Source: Colwellia piezophila ATCC BAA-637
Lineage (GTDB): Bacteria > Pseudomonadota > Gammaproteobacteria > Enterobacterales > Alteromonadaceae
Direction of reading: 5' to 3'
DNA length: 64,000 nucleotides
Assembly (NCBI RefSeq): GCF_000378625.1
Contig: NZ_KB905169.1
Coordinates: 62,001 to 126,000, forward strand
The translations under genes were made by a program, and so were the position numbers. The notes beneath the pieces are model-generated. The model had not been told where the DNA came from. It ran no database searches and worked only from the letters and a program-made list of their open reading frames with translations. Shown in pieces: positions 14,487 to 23,815 of the stretch (its first letter is position 1; each line of letters begins with the position of its first letter).

Positions 14487-16034
14487 TTAATGCATTTTTT
14501 TGATTGTTTCAATACGCTGTTGTAAGCGCTCGACAACTTCGGGGTATTCAGCAGCCAAATTCACTTGCTCCTGCCTATCAGTGCTTATATCAAACAACTG
14601 AGGACTAGTTTTTAAGCCATTTTCAATCGCAGTTTTATTGGCTAGCCAATTAGGTGTTGTCCCTGTAAACGGAGCAATATATTTCCATTTGCCGCTGCGT
14701 AAAGACAGTGTAAAAGACTCCTCTAACATGTCTTGCCTGCCCTTAGCTTTTGCATCCAATAAGGCTGGCAGCATATTCTCGCTGTCTATCGCTTCGCCTT
14801 GAGCAAGCTCTACTCCGATAAACTGAGCCAACGACTTGTACAAGTCAATATGGCTAATTAGCGCCGAACTATCGCCCTTGTTTTTTATACCGTTTGGATA
14901 AGTGACAATCATAGGTACACGAGTTCCGGCTTCATAGGCACTGTATTTTCCGCCGCGATATCCACCCGCGGGATCATGATCACCACGCATTTCTTCTGCC
15001 ATATCAGCGTAACCATCGTCCATTACCGGGCCATTATCACTAGAAAATATAATCAGGGTATTTTCATATAGACCTTGTTTTTTCAACTCATCAACAATGC
15101 GACCTGTCATCCAATCCATCTGTAAAATGGCATCACCTCTTGGTCCCATACCAGATTTTCCAGCAAACAATTTGTGTGGTACTCGTGGTACATGAATGTC
15201 ATGGAATGGAAAAAACAGCATGAATGGTTGACCTTTTACAGACTGAATAAAATCAATGGCTTTGTTAGTAAATACAAAGGGGAAATCTTCGTCTTTCCAC
15301 TCAGCCTTTTTACCGCCAGCCATCCAACCAATACGGCTAATACCATTTACTATGGTGGCACTATGCTGTAAATCGGCCTTTTGCTTTAATAACTCTGGGC
15401 TTTCAGTGCCTACAGGTCGCTCTCCAATACGCTTTTCATAACTAATAGTTATGGGATCATTTGGATTTAAATTAACCACATGATGATTTTCCAAATAAAC
15501 CGTTGGCACCCTATCGCCAGTTGCAGGCATTAGGAAGCTGTAATCAAAGCCTAATTCCAGCGGCCCAGGTTTTACGGCTTTATTCCAATCAACAAAACCA
15601 TCACCTAAACCTAAATGCCATTTACCAACCACAGCAGTTTTATAGCCCGCTCGTTTAAACATTTTTGGCAAGGTTGGTTTAGTGTGGTCAATGATTAAAG
15701 GTGCATCTCCCGGTAAAATTGCGGCATTATTTCTAAAGGCATATTGCCCTGTTAATAAAGAATAACGTGATGGTGTACAGGTTGCTGCTGAACTATGCGC
15801 ATCAGTGAAGCGTATTCCTTCTTTTGCCAAAGCATCAACATTAGGGGTTTTAGCTGCAGTCATGCCATAACTGCTTAAATCGCCATAACCCAGATCATCA
15901 ACGTAGAATATAACCACGTTAGGCTTTTTTTCTTTAAGTGCGGTGTCTTGAATATTGACTTGATTAGTCTTTTCTACGCCACATGCGCTCAACAGCATAG
16001 TGATCAAGCCACTAATTAGTAGTTTATTAGTCAT
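14487..16034 (-). CDS. S1-family sulfatase, lipoprotein
   Basis: 515 residues. The lipobox LSAC puts Cys18 at the membrane anchor. Metal pair in FYVDDLGYGD, formylglycine site C-T-P-S-R with Cys86, GKWHLGLGDG, HDIHVPRVPH and SSDNGPV are all present, so the active site looks complete. It is a close paralogue of the sulfatase at 23816-25369: both share AATCTPSRYSLLTG, GPLELGFDYSFL-type text, LPATGDRVPTVY-type text and RGGKYSAYEAGTRVP-type text. The ribosome-binding site AAAGGAA lies 8 bases before the start. A short ATTTTT repeat tract lies just upstream. It probably leads a two-gene unit with the beta-helix gene. Confidence 0.95.
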   Translation of the reverse strand: MTNKLLISGLITMLLSACGVEKTNQVNIQDTALKEKKPNVVIFYVDDLGYGDLSSYGMTAAKTPNVDALAKEGIRFTDAHSSAATCTPSRYSLLTGQYAFRNNAAILPGDAPLIIDHTKPTLPKMFKRAGYKTAVVGKWHLGLGDGFVDWNKAVKPGPLELGFDYSFLMPATGDRVPTVYLENHHVVNLNPNDPITISYEKRIGERPVGTESPELLKQKADLQHSATIVNGISRIGWMAGGKKAEWKDEDFPFVFTNKAIDFIQSVKGQPFMLFFPFHDIHVPRVPHKLFAGKSGMGPRGDAILQMDWMTGRIVDELKKQGLYENTLIIFSSDNGPVMDDGYADMAEEMRGDHDPAGGYRGGKYSAYEAGTRVPMIVTYPNGIKNKGDSSALISHIDLYKSLAQFIGVELAQGEAIDSENMLPALLDAKAKGRQDMLEESFTLSLRSGKWKYIAPFTGTTPNWLANKTAIENGLKTSPQLFDISTDRQEQVNLAAEYPEVVERLQQRIETIKKMH

Positions 16035-16055
16035 TGTTATTTCCTTTATTCTTTT

Positions 16056-16078
16056 ATTTTTATTTTTATTTTTATTTT
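16056..16078. repeat. ATTTTT hexamer tract upstream of a sulfatase
   Basis: Three exact ATTTTT units (16056-16073) followed by ATTTT, 22 bases upstream of the sulfatase start codon. The same hexamer occurs four times at 27454-27477. The tract lies in the 5' leader region and could vary in length by slippage. Confidence 0.7.
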
Positions 16079-16185
16079 GTCGAACAATTTGCAGCTTCCT
16101 ATGCCAAAGAAGAATGGCTCATTATCAAAGTGAGGCAAACTAAAGAAATTTGTTTAATTTATTCATCTATTGATTCTTCTTCTCC

Positions 16186-16887
16186 CTAATCTATTAAAAG
16201 CGTTCTTATCGCACTTTTCCTAATAACAGCAATTCGACCTTCGGCCTCCATTTCTTTAAGTACATTGGTTATCTCCGGAATAAGGTAGGCATTTTTTTTA
16301 TGTACATAATGAAATAAATTTACCTGAGTAATTGCAGGCTCGTGCACCTTTATACCTTTTATGCCAAGTATTTTAAGTTGACTTAATCCTGTAACTTTAG
16401 CTAATACCACAACATCAGTACGTTCTTTAATTAACATTTTAAATAGTTGATTACTATCAGCAACTGGTACAACTTGCATGCCTTTGGTGCCCTTTTCGAT
16501 AAAAATATCGCCACGCTTAATTCCGATGATATACGCTTTTAAGGCTTGCCAATTGGGAAAGTAATTAATGTCGTTTTTCGAAAAGACCATGCCTTCAACA
16601 ACATTAATAGCAACAGGTATTCTTATTAAATTAGGGTAGACACTTTCAATCCCTGCAATGCGGCCCACTTCACCATCAACTGTACCTTTATTTGCCATTG
16701 CAAGAGACCGTGCAGACGGAAATTGTTCAATTTTAGCTTCAATACCAATACGTTTATAAGCTTCAATTATTACCTTGCTAGAAATGTCTGTAACCGGATC
16801 TTTTGCGCCTGAAAACAGCAGCAATTGTTGAGCGTATACCGGTGATACAAGCAAAAGTAGTATTAACATAAATGAAATTCTGTTCAT
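16186..16887 (-). CDS. Periplasmic solute-binding-like protein (SBP family 3 type)
   Basis: I place the start at the ATG at 16887 (MNRISFMLIL), which has AGGCG about 10 bases upstream; the frame could be read from a TTG at 16896 that overlaps the GH43 stop. The product is 233 residues with a signal peptide ending near SPVYAQQ. The body resembles substrate-binding proteins of the bacterial extracellular family 3: IIEAYKRIGIEAKIEQFPSARSL, VDGEVGRIAG, and NLIRIPVAINVVEG. Stand-alone members without an ABC transporter are common in marine gammaproteobacteria and their role is unclear. It is tightly linked to GH43, so it may bind or sense a released product, but no permease is nearby. Confidence 0.7.
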   Translation of the reverse strand: MNRISFMLILLLLVSPVYAQQLLLFSGAKDPVTDISSKVIIEAYKRIGIEAKIEQFPSARSLAMANKGTVDGEVGRIAGIESVYPNLIRIPVAINVVEGMVFSKNDINYFPNWQALKAYIIGIKRGDIFIEKGTKGMQVVPVADSNQLFKMLIKERTDVVVLAKVTGLSQLKILGIKGIKVHEPAITQVNLFHYVHKKNAYLIPEITNVLKEMEAEGRIAVIRKSAIRTLLID

Positions 16888-16892
16888 AAAAA

Positions 16893-17873
16893 TCAACGCC
16901 TGTATTGCAACGGTATAATTTTTCCATCTTTACCAAAATAGATTTCATCAAAATGTACGGAACGTTGTTTACCCTGCTCTGATAGCACTTTGCTGTGATA
17001 AAACACGTACCATTTATCATTAAACTCAGTAATAGAACCATGACTGGTGCCAGCTCCAACCGGAGTCATCACTTCACCGACATAGTCAAAAGGCCCCATT
17101 GGGTTAGTCGCCATGGCGTAAACAAGTGTTGTGTCTTTTTCCCAACCATTTGAATACATGTAATAGTAATAATCACCACGTTTAAATACCCAGGGACCTT
17201 CACCATACCAACCACCGCCACTTTTCTCTGTGTACTGTTCAATGCCATTAATTTTAACTGGTTGAATATCACCATCGAGTTCAATCATATTTTCTTTGAG
17301 CTTAACGACTCTAGCGTCACGACAACCAAAATACATATAAGCTTGTCCGTCGTCATCAATCAATAAAGCGGGGTCTATCGGCTCTGTGCCAACGACTTGT
17401 TCATTCCCCGTTTTATCAATGAGTGGTTTACCTAAAGGGTCGACAAAGCCAGAGGTTGGAGAATCACTTACCGCAACACCAATTTTTGTTTGTTCCACCG
17501 GGTAATAAAAATAATACTTACCGTTACGTGTTACTGCATCGGGTGCCCACGCTTGTTTTGTCGCCCATGAAATATCATCAAGACCAAAAAACGCCCCGTG
17601 ATCTGTCCAATTATTTAAATCTTTTGTTGAAAACACATGCCAATCGGTCATATCAAAGTGAGCATCTAGATCACTGTCATCCCTGTCATGCGAGGTATAT
17701 AAATAGAGCTTGTCGCCAAATACTCGTGCTGAAGGATCTGCGGTATAGATGTGACGAATGAGCGGATTCCCTTGGTTTTCAAACGCTATCGTTGGGTTTG
17801 CTGAGCAAGCAGATATCGTTGTCATAGCAGCACCGAGTAAAATTAGTTTTGCTAATTTACCAGTATGATTCAT
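16893..17873 (-). CDS. GH43-family glycosidase, lipoprotein
   Basis: 326 residues with a lipobox ISAC (Cys23). The five-bladed propeller enzyme family GH43 is recognised by NPLIRHIYTADPSARVFGDKLYLYTSHD at the N-terminus. The predicted general base is Asp46 (TADPS), the pKa-modulating Asp168 lies in EPIDPALLIDDDG, and the general acid is Glu225 in YGEGPWVF; WAPD (Asp112) is also conserved. GH43 enzymes mostly remove alpha-L-arabinofuranose, beta-xylose or beta-1,3-galactose. The subfamily cannot be fixed here. The start overlaps the stop of the upstream beta-helix gene by 4 bases (ATGA), so the two are translationally coupled. Confidence 0.92.
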   Translation of the reverse strand: MNHTGKLAKLILLGAAMTTISACSANPTIAFENQGNPLIRHIYTADPSARVFGDKLYLYTSHDRDDSDLDAHFDMTDWHVFSTKDLNNWTDHGAFFGLDDISWATKQAWAPDAVTRNGKYYFYYPVEQTKIGVAVSDSPTSGFVDPLGKPLIDKTGNEQVVGTEPIDPALLIDDDGQAYMYFGCRDARVVKLKENMIELDGDIQPVKINGIEQYTEKSGGGWYGEGPWVFKRGDYYYYMYSNGWEKDTTLVYAMATNPMGPFDYVGEVMTPVGAGTSHGSITEFNDKWYVFYHSKVLSEQGKQRSVHFDEIYFGKDGKIIPLQYRR

Positions 17874-19798
17874 CTATCATCCTTGCTCATTTTTTGACGT
17901 TTAAATGCTAATAACAAAATTAGAAAGGCAAAGCCAAATAATGACATTGAACCACCATTACTTGATTCAACTGGCTCTGGCTTTGATTCTGCCACCGGTT
18001 GTGCCTCTGATACAGGCTCAGATTCCTCTTCAGCCTCAGGTTCCTGTTCTGGTTCTGGTTCTGGCTCTAGTTGTGGTTCTGCAGGTTGTACTTCTTCAGT
18101 TTCATAAAACACTGCGCCGATATGGGCATGGTTACCTATGGTGTTTCCTAATATATCTTTTTCCAGTTGCATACCGCCTGTTAAGCCATAACTGTCATTT
18201 GGCAAGCGGGTGATATCTATACCACTAGCTAAAATGGTGTGATCACTTGTTATTTGATAATCTGCTATGGAGTTACCCCCTTTATTAGCAAAAGTAACTG
18301 CTTCATATATTGGATTTGAATCAGTAACGAACATTTCATCAGGCCAAATTTGATCATGTATGAAAAGGTTATTGGTGATGATTAAATCTTTGTAACTATC
18401 AGTTCCACTTGAGTCTGCTATATATTCTGAGCCAGGGGCGATTTCAGCTTGCCCTTCAATCGCAAAAATATTGTTGGCTATTACAACACCTTGAGTTTCA
18501 TTGTGAATGCCAAAATGAATAGTTTGCTCTGATTTTACAAAAATGGTGTTGTTATAAATGTAGTTATTTTTTGGCGCAACTTTAGGCCTGTCCTTGCCGA
18601 CAAAACCACTTAGCCAAATAACTTTGCCATCTTGAGCGCCATCGATTCCCTTTTGGCGATAACCATCATTAATACTGATATTATATCGATAGGTATTGTT
18701 TTCGTTGTTGCCAAGGATCTCAATAAACCCTCCTGCATTGTTACGACTTAAATTGTACTGGACAATAACGTTGGTACAGTTGAAATCAATATGAAAACCT
18801 GCTGAATCGGCCGGTCCACTTGCATCAGTAAATTCATTATGTTCAATTAATAAATCTCGTGCACCCCAAGGCCACATACCACTGCCTCGTGCCCACATAC
18901 GTTCATCAATTTGGCTGCCAGTCCTGTGAACTCTGTTATGAGCAACATAGCCGCCATTGATGCCGCCAAACTGTATGCCCGGTCCGCCAATATCATGAAA
19001 ATAATTGTCAATTAACTCAACATTATAGATATTACCCCAGCGACGTTCTTCCGGTTTTCGGTTGGTGTTTGAGGTGGTTTTAAATGCCGTATGGCCAATG
19101 TGGTGAATTTCTGAATTTTTAAAAGAAACATCTGTTAATACGGTATTGTCGTGGTTGTTACTGTTATACAACCTAACACCATAGCCGTACGCTTGAGTTC
19201 CATTGGCAGTCGCCACATCATCACCTCGGTCTACCCCCGGATTTTCACTAAAGATATGGTGAATGAAGATGTTATCAAAATTAAGGTAACCATAGGTATT
19301 TCCGATAGCGTCATTAATGTCGACTAAAACACCTAGCCTCATAGCGTTTTTCGCACGGTATTTTTGTTTTGTCCCCCCGTCAGCAGTGATTTCGATGTTA
19401 CTTACATTGATGTACTTTGGGTTTACTAACTCAATAGCCGCTAACATGTTTTTTGCATCGATAATCGCTTTACTGCCGCCATCGCCATAGGAGGAAATAG
19501 TTATTGGACTTTCCTCACTTCCCGATGCCCCTGCCAGCTTTAATGAACCATAAAACGTTTCACCTGCTGCTAAATAAATATTATCTCCTGGCTCTAAACT
19601 TAAACTAGACAGACTTTGTAATGTTTTAAGTGCACTGTTTTTGTTAGTTCCTACCGCATTATCATCACCATTTGGGTGGACATAATAATCAGTAGCAAAA
19701 GTAACCTTACATACCAGTAACAGTAATACTGTTGATAACTTTGCTATTTTCATTGTTATTTTTAAACTCGACTCATTAGTAAATAGTTTAATGTTCAT
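17870..19798 (-). CDS. Secreted beta-helix protein with GlyGly-CTERM tail
   Basis: 642 residues. Translation may start at 19798 (overlapping the preceding remnant) or at the ATG at 19753 (MKIAKLSTVL), which gives a more normal signal peptide ending near VTFAT. The beta-helix domain (about 40-550) is paralogous to the protein at 12686-14467, sharing GTQAYGYGV, HDIGGPGIQFGG, RGSGMWPW and GPADSAGFHIDF. A Glu/Pro-rich linker (about 565-615) leads to GGSMSLFGFAFLILLLAFKRQ, a GlyGly-CTERM-type sorting signal. Such tails are thought to be cut by rhombosortase after type II secretion, so the protein is probably displayed at the cell surface. It may cleave or hold the polysaccharide there. No catalytic family can be assigned. 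Confidence 0.82.
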   Translation of the reverse strand: MNIKLFTNESSLKITMKIAKLSTVLLLLVCKVTFATDYYVHPNGDDNAVGTNKNSALKTLQSLSSLSLEPGDNIYLAAGETFYGSLKLAGASGSEESPITISSYGDGGSKAIIDAKNMLAAIELVNPKYINVSNIEITADGGTKQKYRAKNAMRLGVLVDINDAIGNTYGYLNFDNIFIHHIFSENPGVDRGDDVATANGTQAYGYGVRLYNSNNHDNTVLTDVSFKNSEIHHIGHTAFKTTSNTNRKPEERRWGNIYNVELIDNYFHDIGGPGIQFGGINGGYVAHNRVHRTGSQIDERMWARGSGMWPWGARDLLIEHNEFTDASGPADSAGFHIDFNCTNVIVQYNLSRNNAGGFIEILGNNENNTYRYNISINDGYRQKGIDGAQDGKVIWLSGFVGKDRPKVAPKNNYIYNNTIFVKSEQTIHFGIHNETQGVVIANNIFAIEGQAEIAPGSEYIADSSGTDSYKDLIITNNLFIHDQIWPDEMFVTDSNPIYEAVTFANKGGNSIADYQITSDHTILASGIDITRLPNDSYGLTGGMQLEKDILGNTIGNHAHIGAVFYETEEVQPAEPQLEPEPEPEQEPEAEEESEPVSEAQPVAESKPEPVESSNGGSMSLFGFAFLILLLAFKRQKMSKDDR

Positions 19799-20030
19799 TG
19801 TTTTTTAACAAGTAACTAAAGGGGAATAGCGGTAGGTTATTACTATTGTAAACAGAAAATTTATCCAAAGGCGCCGACCAACCCCACAGTTTTATCGGTT
19901 CAAGCCGTTGCAATACCATATTATCCGCAAATATTTTTGGCATACTGATTGCGGCATAAACTGACCTTTGCCACAATATTGCGAGTAAGGCTATGACATG
20001 ACGAAGTAGTGTTGGTTTAATAGACTTCAT
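19788..20030 (-). pseudogene. Internally deleted sialate O-acetylesterase
   Basis: An 80-codon frame that keeps both ends of a much larger enzyme. Residues 1-60 have a signal peptide and then AAISMPKIFADNMVLQRLEPIKLWGWSAP, the conserved N-terminus of sialate O-acetylesterases (MP-x-IF-x-x-NMVLQR, WGWA-P). From about residue 60 the sequence jumps to SVYNSNNLPLFPFS, resembling the family C-terminus (LYN-x-x-GLPA-x-PF). The 450 or more residues between, including the catalytic SGNH core, are absent. The start lies one base after the SGNH gene stop and the end overlaps the next gene by 11 bases, so the remnant still serves as an operon spacer. Confidence 0.7.
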
Positions 20031-20031
20031 G

Positions 20032-20751
20032 TTATTGCATCAACGCTACTATTTGGGGTTCGATGGCCTCTGCCCAAGACTTGTATTGGTCTTTATTCGG
20101 ATGTAATAAGTCCTTCATCACTGTCTTACTCAATGCGCCATTGTCATCAAGAAAAATATGATTAATATCTAAGTAGTGAATACGCTCACCATCGCCATAG
20201 CTCTTGATGATATTGTTAATATCGTCGTTTATTTTTCTAAGTGGATCATCTTTTGTCGCTGCTCTTGGGAAAATAGCTAACAGTAATACTTTGGTATTCG
20301 GCAATTTATCTTCTAGCACTGATAATATAGTTTTTATTCCTAGCGCCGTTTCTTCAGGTTTATCTTGTCGATGACCAGTATTATTAGTACCGATCATCAT
20401 TACCAATAACTTAGGGTTGATATCGTCTACTGCGCCATGCTCTAGACGCCATAAAACATTTTCCGTACGATCGCCACTAAAGCCGATGTTCAAGGCATTA
20501 CGTGGGGCATAATACTGTTGCCAAATCGCTTTGCCCTTGTTGTCAAAAGCATGAGTGATAGAGTCACCCAGAAAAACTAAATCAACCGATGACATCTGCT
20601 CTTTTATCGCCAGTTTTTCTTTATGTCTTGGCATCCACCAGTTTTTAGACCACTCGGCGGTTTGCACGTTGGCTTGTACAGACAAGGGCTGCTCTTTAAT
20701 AACTGCACAGCTAGTAAACAGCAGTGTCAAACATAACATTAAGTATTTCAT
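20032..20751 (-). CDS. SGNH/GDSL-hydrolase lipoprotein, PAF-acetylhydrolase-like
   Basis: 239 residues from the ATG at 20751 ([15 protein letters not shown]); a TTG four codons upstream is possible. The lipobox FTSC anchors the protein. SGNH blocks are clear: GDSIT (nucleophile Ser), [14 protein letters not shown], and a C-terminal DLLHPN with the Asp and His. The pattern matches the platelet-activating-factor acetylhydrolase-like group of SGNH esterases, which in glycan loci usually remove acetyl groups from sugars. It lies between the sulfatase run and the acetylesterase remnant, and so may have taken over the deacetylation role of the broken gene. That last point is inference. Confidence 0.9.
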   Translation of the reverse strand: MKYLMLCLTLLFTSCAVIKEQPLSVQANVQTAEWSKNWWMPRHKEKLAIKEQMSSVDLVFLGDSITHAFDNKGKAIWQQYYAPRNALNIGFSGDRTENVLWRLEHGAVDDINPKLLVMMIGTNNTGHRQDKPEETALGIKTILSVLEDKLPNTKVLLLAIFPRAATKDDPLRKINDDINNIIKSYGDGERIHYLDINHIFLDDNGALSKTVMKDLLHPNKDQYKSWAEAIEPQIVALMQ

Positions 20752-20809
20752 TTTCAATCCCAAATTAAGTAATTTTTGAATAGATAATCCACTAATTGTT
20801 TAGCTATTA

Positions 20810-22324
20810 TTAATGATTTTGTTTGTTATTTTTCTTAGCTTTCTTGTCCTTTTCATTCGATTTTGGTTTTACTTTTTTTAAGCGTTTGGTATCGGCACCA
20901 AAAATACTCCATGGTGAAATATACTCTTCCACCGTAGGCGCTTCATTTTTTGGTAATAAAGCCGATAATTCTTCAACCTTGCTTTTATACTCAGGATGGT
21001 TTGCAAGGTTATGCCATTCGTTATTATCTTTTTGATGATTATAAAGCTCTTGTTCACCATCGAAATATTGAATAAATCGCCAGTTTTCAGTACGAACGGC
21101 ATAGTTGCCACGCCCCCAACTAGCAATAGCTGGCGCTAAAACAGGCGCTGATTGATCTAACAACTGAGGCACTAAACTATTGCCATCCACATAGTCAGGC
21201 GCTTTTATGCCGGCCATTTCTGCTAAAGTTCTATAAACATTTATTAGCGTTACTGCTTGGGTAACCTTACGCCCTTTTTTAGTTTCTTTTTCTCTTCTAT
21301 CGTGAATGATAAAAGGCACTCGATTTGCTTCTTCCCATAAGGTGAACTTTTTGAATGATTTCTTTTCACCTAAATGATAACCATGATCAGACCATAAGAT
21401 AACGATGGTATTGTCTGCTTCAGGGCTTTGTTCAACTGCAGCTAATATTCTACCGACATTATAATCAGCCCAAGCAATGCAGGATAAATAGGCTTTTCTC
21501 ACATCGCCCCACTGGTTGTTAGCTTTAAATTTTTTATCATCGCCTGCGCGGCGCATGCTATTACCTTCTTTACCTATATCATTTAGATCACTTTCTAATA
21601 ACGCTGGTGGAGTAATATTTTCAGGTAAAGCATCATAAAATTCTACCGGACAATCAAAAGGTAAATGGGGTTTTACCAAGCCAATCGCAGCAAAGTATGG
21701 CTTATCATTTTTTTGTTTATTTTTAATGACATCAATACCGTATGACGCAACTTGATGATCAAACATCTCTTTGTATGGGTTAGTTGTTGGCCTGAATGAA
21801 TTTTTTTTGTTGGTAGAAAAACCTTTATCTTTGGCAAACGCTCTAGGTTGGTGGTCAGCATCTAAATAATCAGTCCATTCAACCTCACCATATTCTTTTC
21901 CATGGTGAATCTTACCTGAACCATAAGTGTTATAGCCGTTGTTCTTTAATAACGTCGGTAAACTGGTGTACTTTTGTTTAAGCTGTTTATGTATTGCATG
22001 TTCATAAAAAGGATATAAGCCAGAGTTGTATGGCTCTACCCCATAAAGTAAGGCATTACGACTTGGTGAACAACCTGGTGCAACACTGTGAGCATTCATA
22101 AATGCTACACCTTCATTTGCCAACTTATCCATATTAGGTGTCATCGCTTGAGGATGCCCGCCCATATAACCGACCCAGTCGTTCATGTCGTCAATGGCGA
22201 TAAAGACGATATTGGGTTTTTTAGCTTTCTCATCACCCATCGGCTCAGCAAACAGGTGTGCAGAAAAAGCCATAGCAATAAATACACCTACCAGTTTTGC
22301 TTTTAATAATGTTGATTTATTCAC
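20810..22324 (-). CDS. S1-family sulfatase, iduronate-2-sulfatase-like
   Basis: 504 residues starting at GTG (22324), with a signal peptide ending near AHLFAEP. FIAIDDMNDWVG carries the metal pair in the form typical of iduronate-2-sulfatase-like enzymes. The formylglycine site is C-S-P-S-R (Cys85). GSGKIHHG replaces GKWHLG, which is normal in this subgroup, and WSDHGYHLGEKKSFKKFTLWE is the matching C-terminal metal and substrate loop. The C-terminus (about 475-504) is very rich in Lys and Asn. It is in the minus-strand operon, 63 bases after the previous gene. The substrate sulfate position is unknown. Confidence 0.93.
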   Translation of the reverse strand: MNKSTLLKAKLVGVFIAMAFSAHLFAEPMGDEKAKKPNIVFIAIDDMNDWVGYMGGHPQAMTPNMDKLANEGVAFMNAHSVAPGCSPSRNALLYGVEPYNSGLYPFYEHAIHKQLKQKYTSLPTLLKNNGYNTYGSGKIHHGKEYGEVEWTDYLDADHQPRAFAKDKGFSTNKKNSFRPTTNPYKEMFDHQVASYGIDVIKNKQKNDKPYFAAIGLVKPHLPFDCPVEFYDALPENITPPALLESDLNDIGKEGNSMRRAGDDKKFKANNQWGDVRKAYLSCIAWADYNVGRILAAVEQSPEADNTIVILWSDHGYHLGEKKSFKKFTLWEEANRVPFIIHDRREKETKKGRKVTQAVTLINVYRTLAEMAGIKAPDYVDGNSLVPQLLDQSAPVLAPAIASWGRGNYAVRTENWRFIQYFDGEQELYNHQKDNNEWHNLANHPEYKSKVEELSALLPKNEAPTVEEYISPWSIFGADTKRLKKVKPKSNEKDKKAKKNNKQNH

Positions 22325-22387
22325 TTTTATACTCTTCTTTAATTATTCTTTTATTTATAGCAAACGGGTTAATGAGTCCGATTGGTA

Positions 22388-23809
22388 TTAGTGAGCTATT
22401 GGTTGTGTTATACGATATTGAGCGTCATAACTTTTTAGCTGTATTTTTTTATATTTAGCGCCTTCCATATACAGGTGTTGAGGCGTTGATACATCCCACT
22501 GACCAAGTGTTTTTAACATTTTAACAACACGTTCGGGGTGTTCATCTGCAACATTATTTAGTTCAGCGACATCTTCTATCACGTTATAAAGTAATGGTAG
22601 GCGATCTGGCAGACGGATTAACTTCCAATCACCATCGCGAATTGATGCACTAACGGTAAAGCGCCACTTCATCTCTTGGTTTGGATTTCCCACTTTTTTG
22701 CCGGTAATGTAAGGCAAGATGTTATGACCATCAATTTTGTCTTTCTTGGTTATTTTGCCACCCGCTAAGTCAACAAACGTAGGGGTTAAATCCAACGTTG
22801 TCACTGGCTTTGCATAACGAGTATTTGATTTAATAACGTTTGGCCAAGACATAATAAAGGGCACGTGAATACCCCCTTCTAATAAAATCCCCTTTGAACC
22901 ACGAAAAGGTGCATTAACTGTTCTAGAATTTTTCCCTGTGCCGGGTCCGCCATTATCACTTAAAAAAACCACCACTGTATTTTCATAAAGGTTATTGGCT
23001 TTTAATTCAGCAATAATTTTACCGACATTAATATCTAAGCGATGGATCATAGCCGCGTAGATACGGCGATTTTCGTTTTTGATATGTTTATATAGGTCAA
23101 TATCTTCTTGCGGAGCTTGTAATGGTGCATGTGGAGCATTAAACGATGCATATAAAAAGAACGGTTTATCTTTATGACGACGAATAAAGTCAACACTCTC
23201 ATTTCCTGTATCGTCAGTGATATAGGTAATTGGCTCAGGGGTTTTATAATTACTGATTAATGGCTGTAAATATTTTTCATTGCTACTAAGATCAACTCGA
23301 AAATAATCGTGGCCACCATGTGGGTAAGTCCAAACATCATCAAAACCGCGTTTTTGAGCTTGAAAATGGCTCTCATCACCTAAGTGCCACTTACCCACTA
23401 AACCATTAACGTAACCTTGCTCGGCTAAACGATCGGCAATGGTTTTTTCGGTAATAGGTAAGCCAAAATACTCACGGTTAAACTGAGGACCAGGATTGAC
23501 ATTATTGTTATCAAAACCAAAGTTAACCTGATTACGGCCGGTGATTAAACCGGCACGTGAAGGGCCACAAACAGGTGCTGAGACATAACCTTGCTCAAAA
23601 ATAACACCACTTTTTGCCAAAGCATCAATATGGGGTGTTTTTATTTCAGTACTGCCAGTAAAACCAACATCACCATAACCTAGATCATCAGCTAAGATAA
23701 TAACGAAGTTTGGCTTTTGATGCTCTGCAGCAAATACTGAAGTTAAGCCTAGAGTCACAGAAAGCAGGCTGAAAACAGCCCCTTTAACAAGTGGTTTTAA
23801 TATCATCAT
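22388..23809 (-). CDS. S1-family sulfatase (arylsulfatase A-like)
   Basis: 473 residues with a signal peptide ending near SVFAAEH. It has ILADDLGYGDVGF (metal pair), C-G-P-S-R with Cys81 followed by AGLITGR, VGKWHLGDE, FNAPHAPLQAP and LSDNGGPG. Together these give a complete S1 active site. It belongs with the 25366-26814 and 49502-50974 enzymes, which share the CGPSRAGL-TGR form and the NAPH-PLQA segment, but is the most divergent of the three. The gene follows the upstream sulfatase stop by 6 bases and is clearly in the same operon. Expected location is the periplasm. Confidence 0.95.
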   Translation of the reverse strand: MMILKPLVKGAVFSLLSVTLGLTSVFAAEHQKPNFVIILADDLGYGDVGFTGSTEIKTPHIDALAKSGVIFEQGYVSAPVCGPSRAGLITGRNQVNFGFDNNNVNPGPQFNREYFGLPITEKTIADRLAEQGYVNGLVGKWHLGDESHFQAQKRGFDDVWTYPHGGHDYFRVDLSSNEKYLQPLISNYKTPEPITYITDDTGNESVDFIRRHKDKPFFLYASFNAPHAPLQAPQEDIDLYKHIKNENRRIYAAMIHRLDINVGKIIAELKANNLYENTVVVFLSDNGGPGTGKNSRTVNAPFRGSKGILLEGGIHVPFIMSWPNVIKSNTRYAKPVTTLDLTPTFVDLAGGKITKKDKIDGHNILPYITGKKVGNPNQEMKWRFTVSASIRDGDWKLIRLPDRLPLLYNVIEDVAELNNVADEHPERVVKMLKTLGQWDVSTPQHLYMEGAKYKKIQLKSYDAQYRITQPIAH

Positions 23810-23815
23810 ATGACC

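Noticed and set aside
8936-20030. One acetylesterase gene split by inversion of the 9-20 kb segment
   Set aside because: The orientation of the two fragments would allow it, but the 19788-20030 remnant already contains its own C-terminal end, so the fragments come from two genes.
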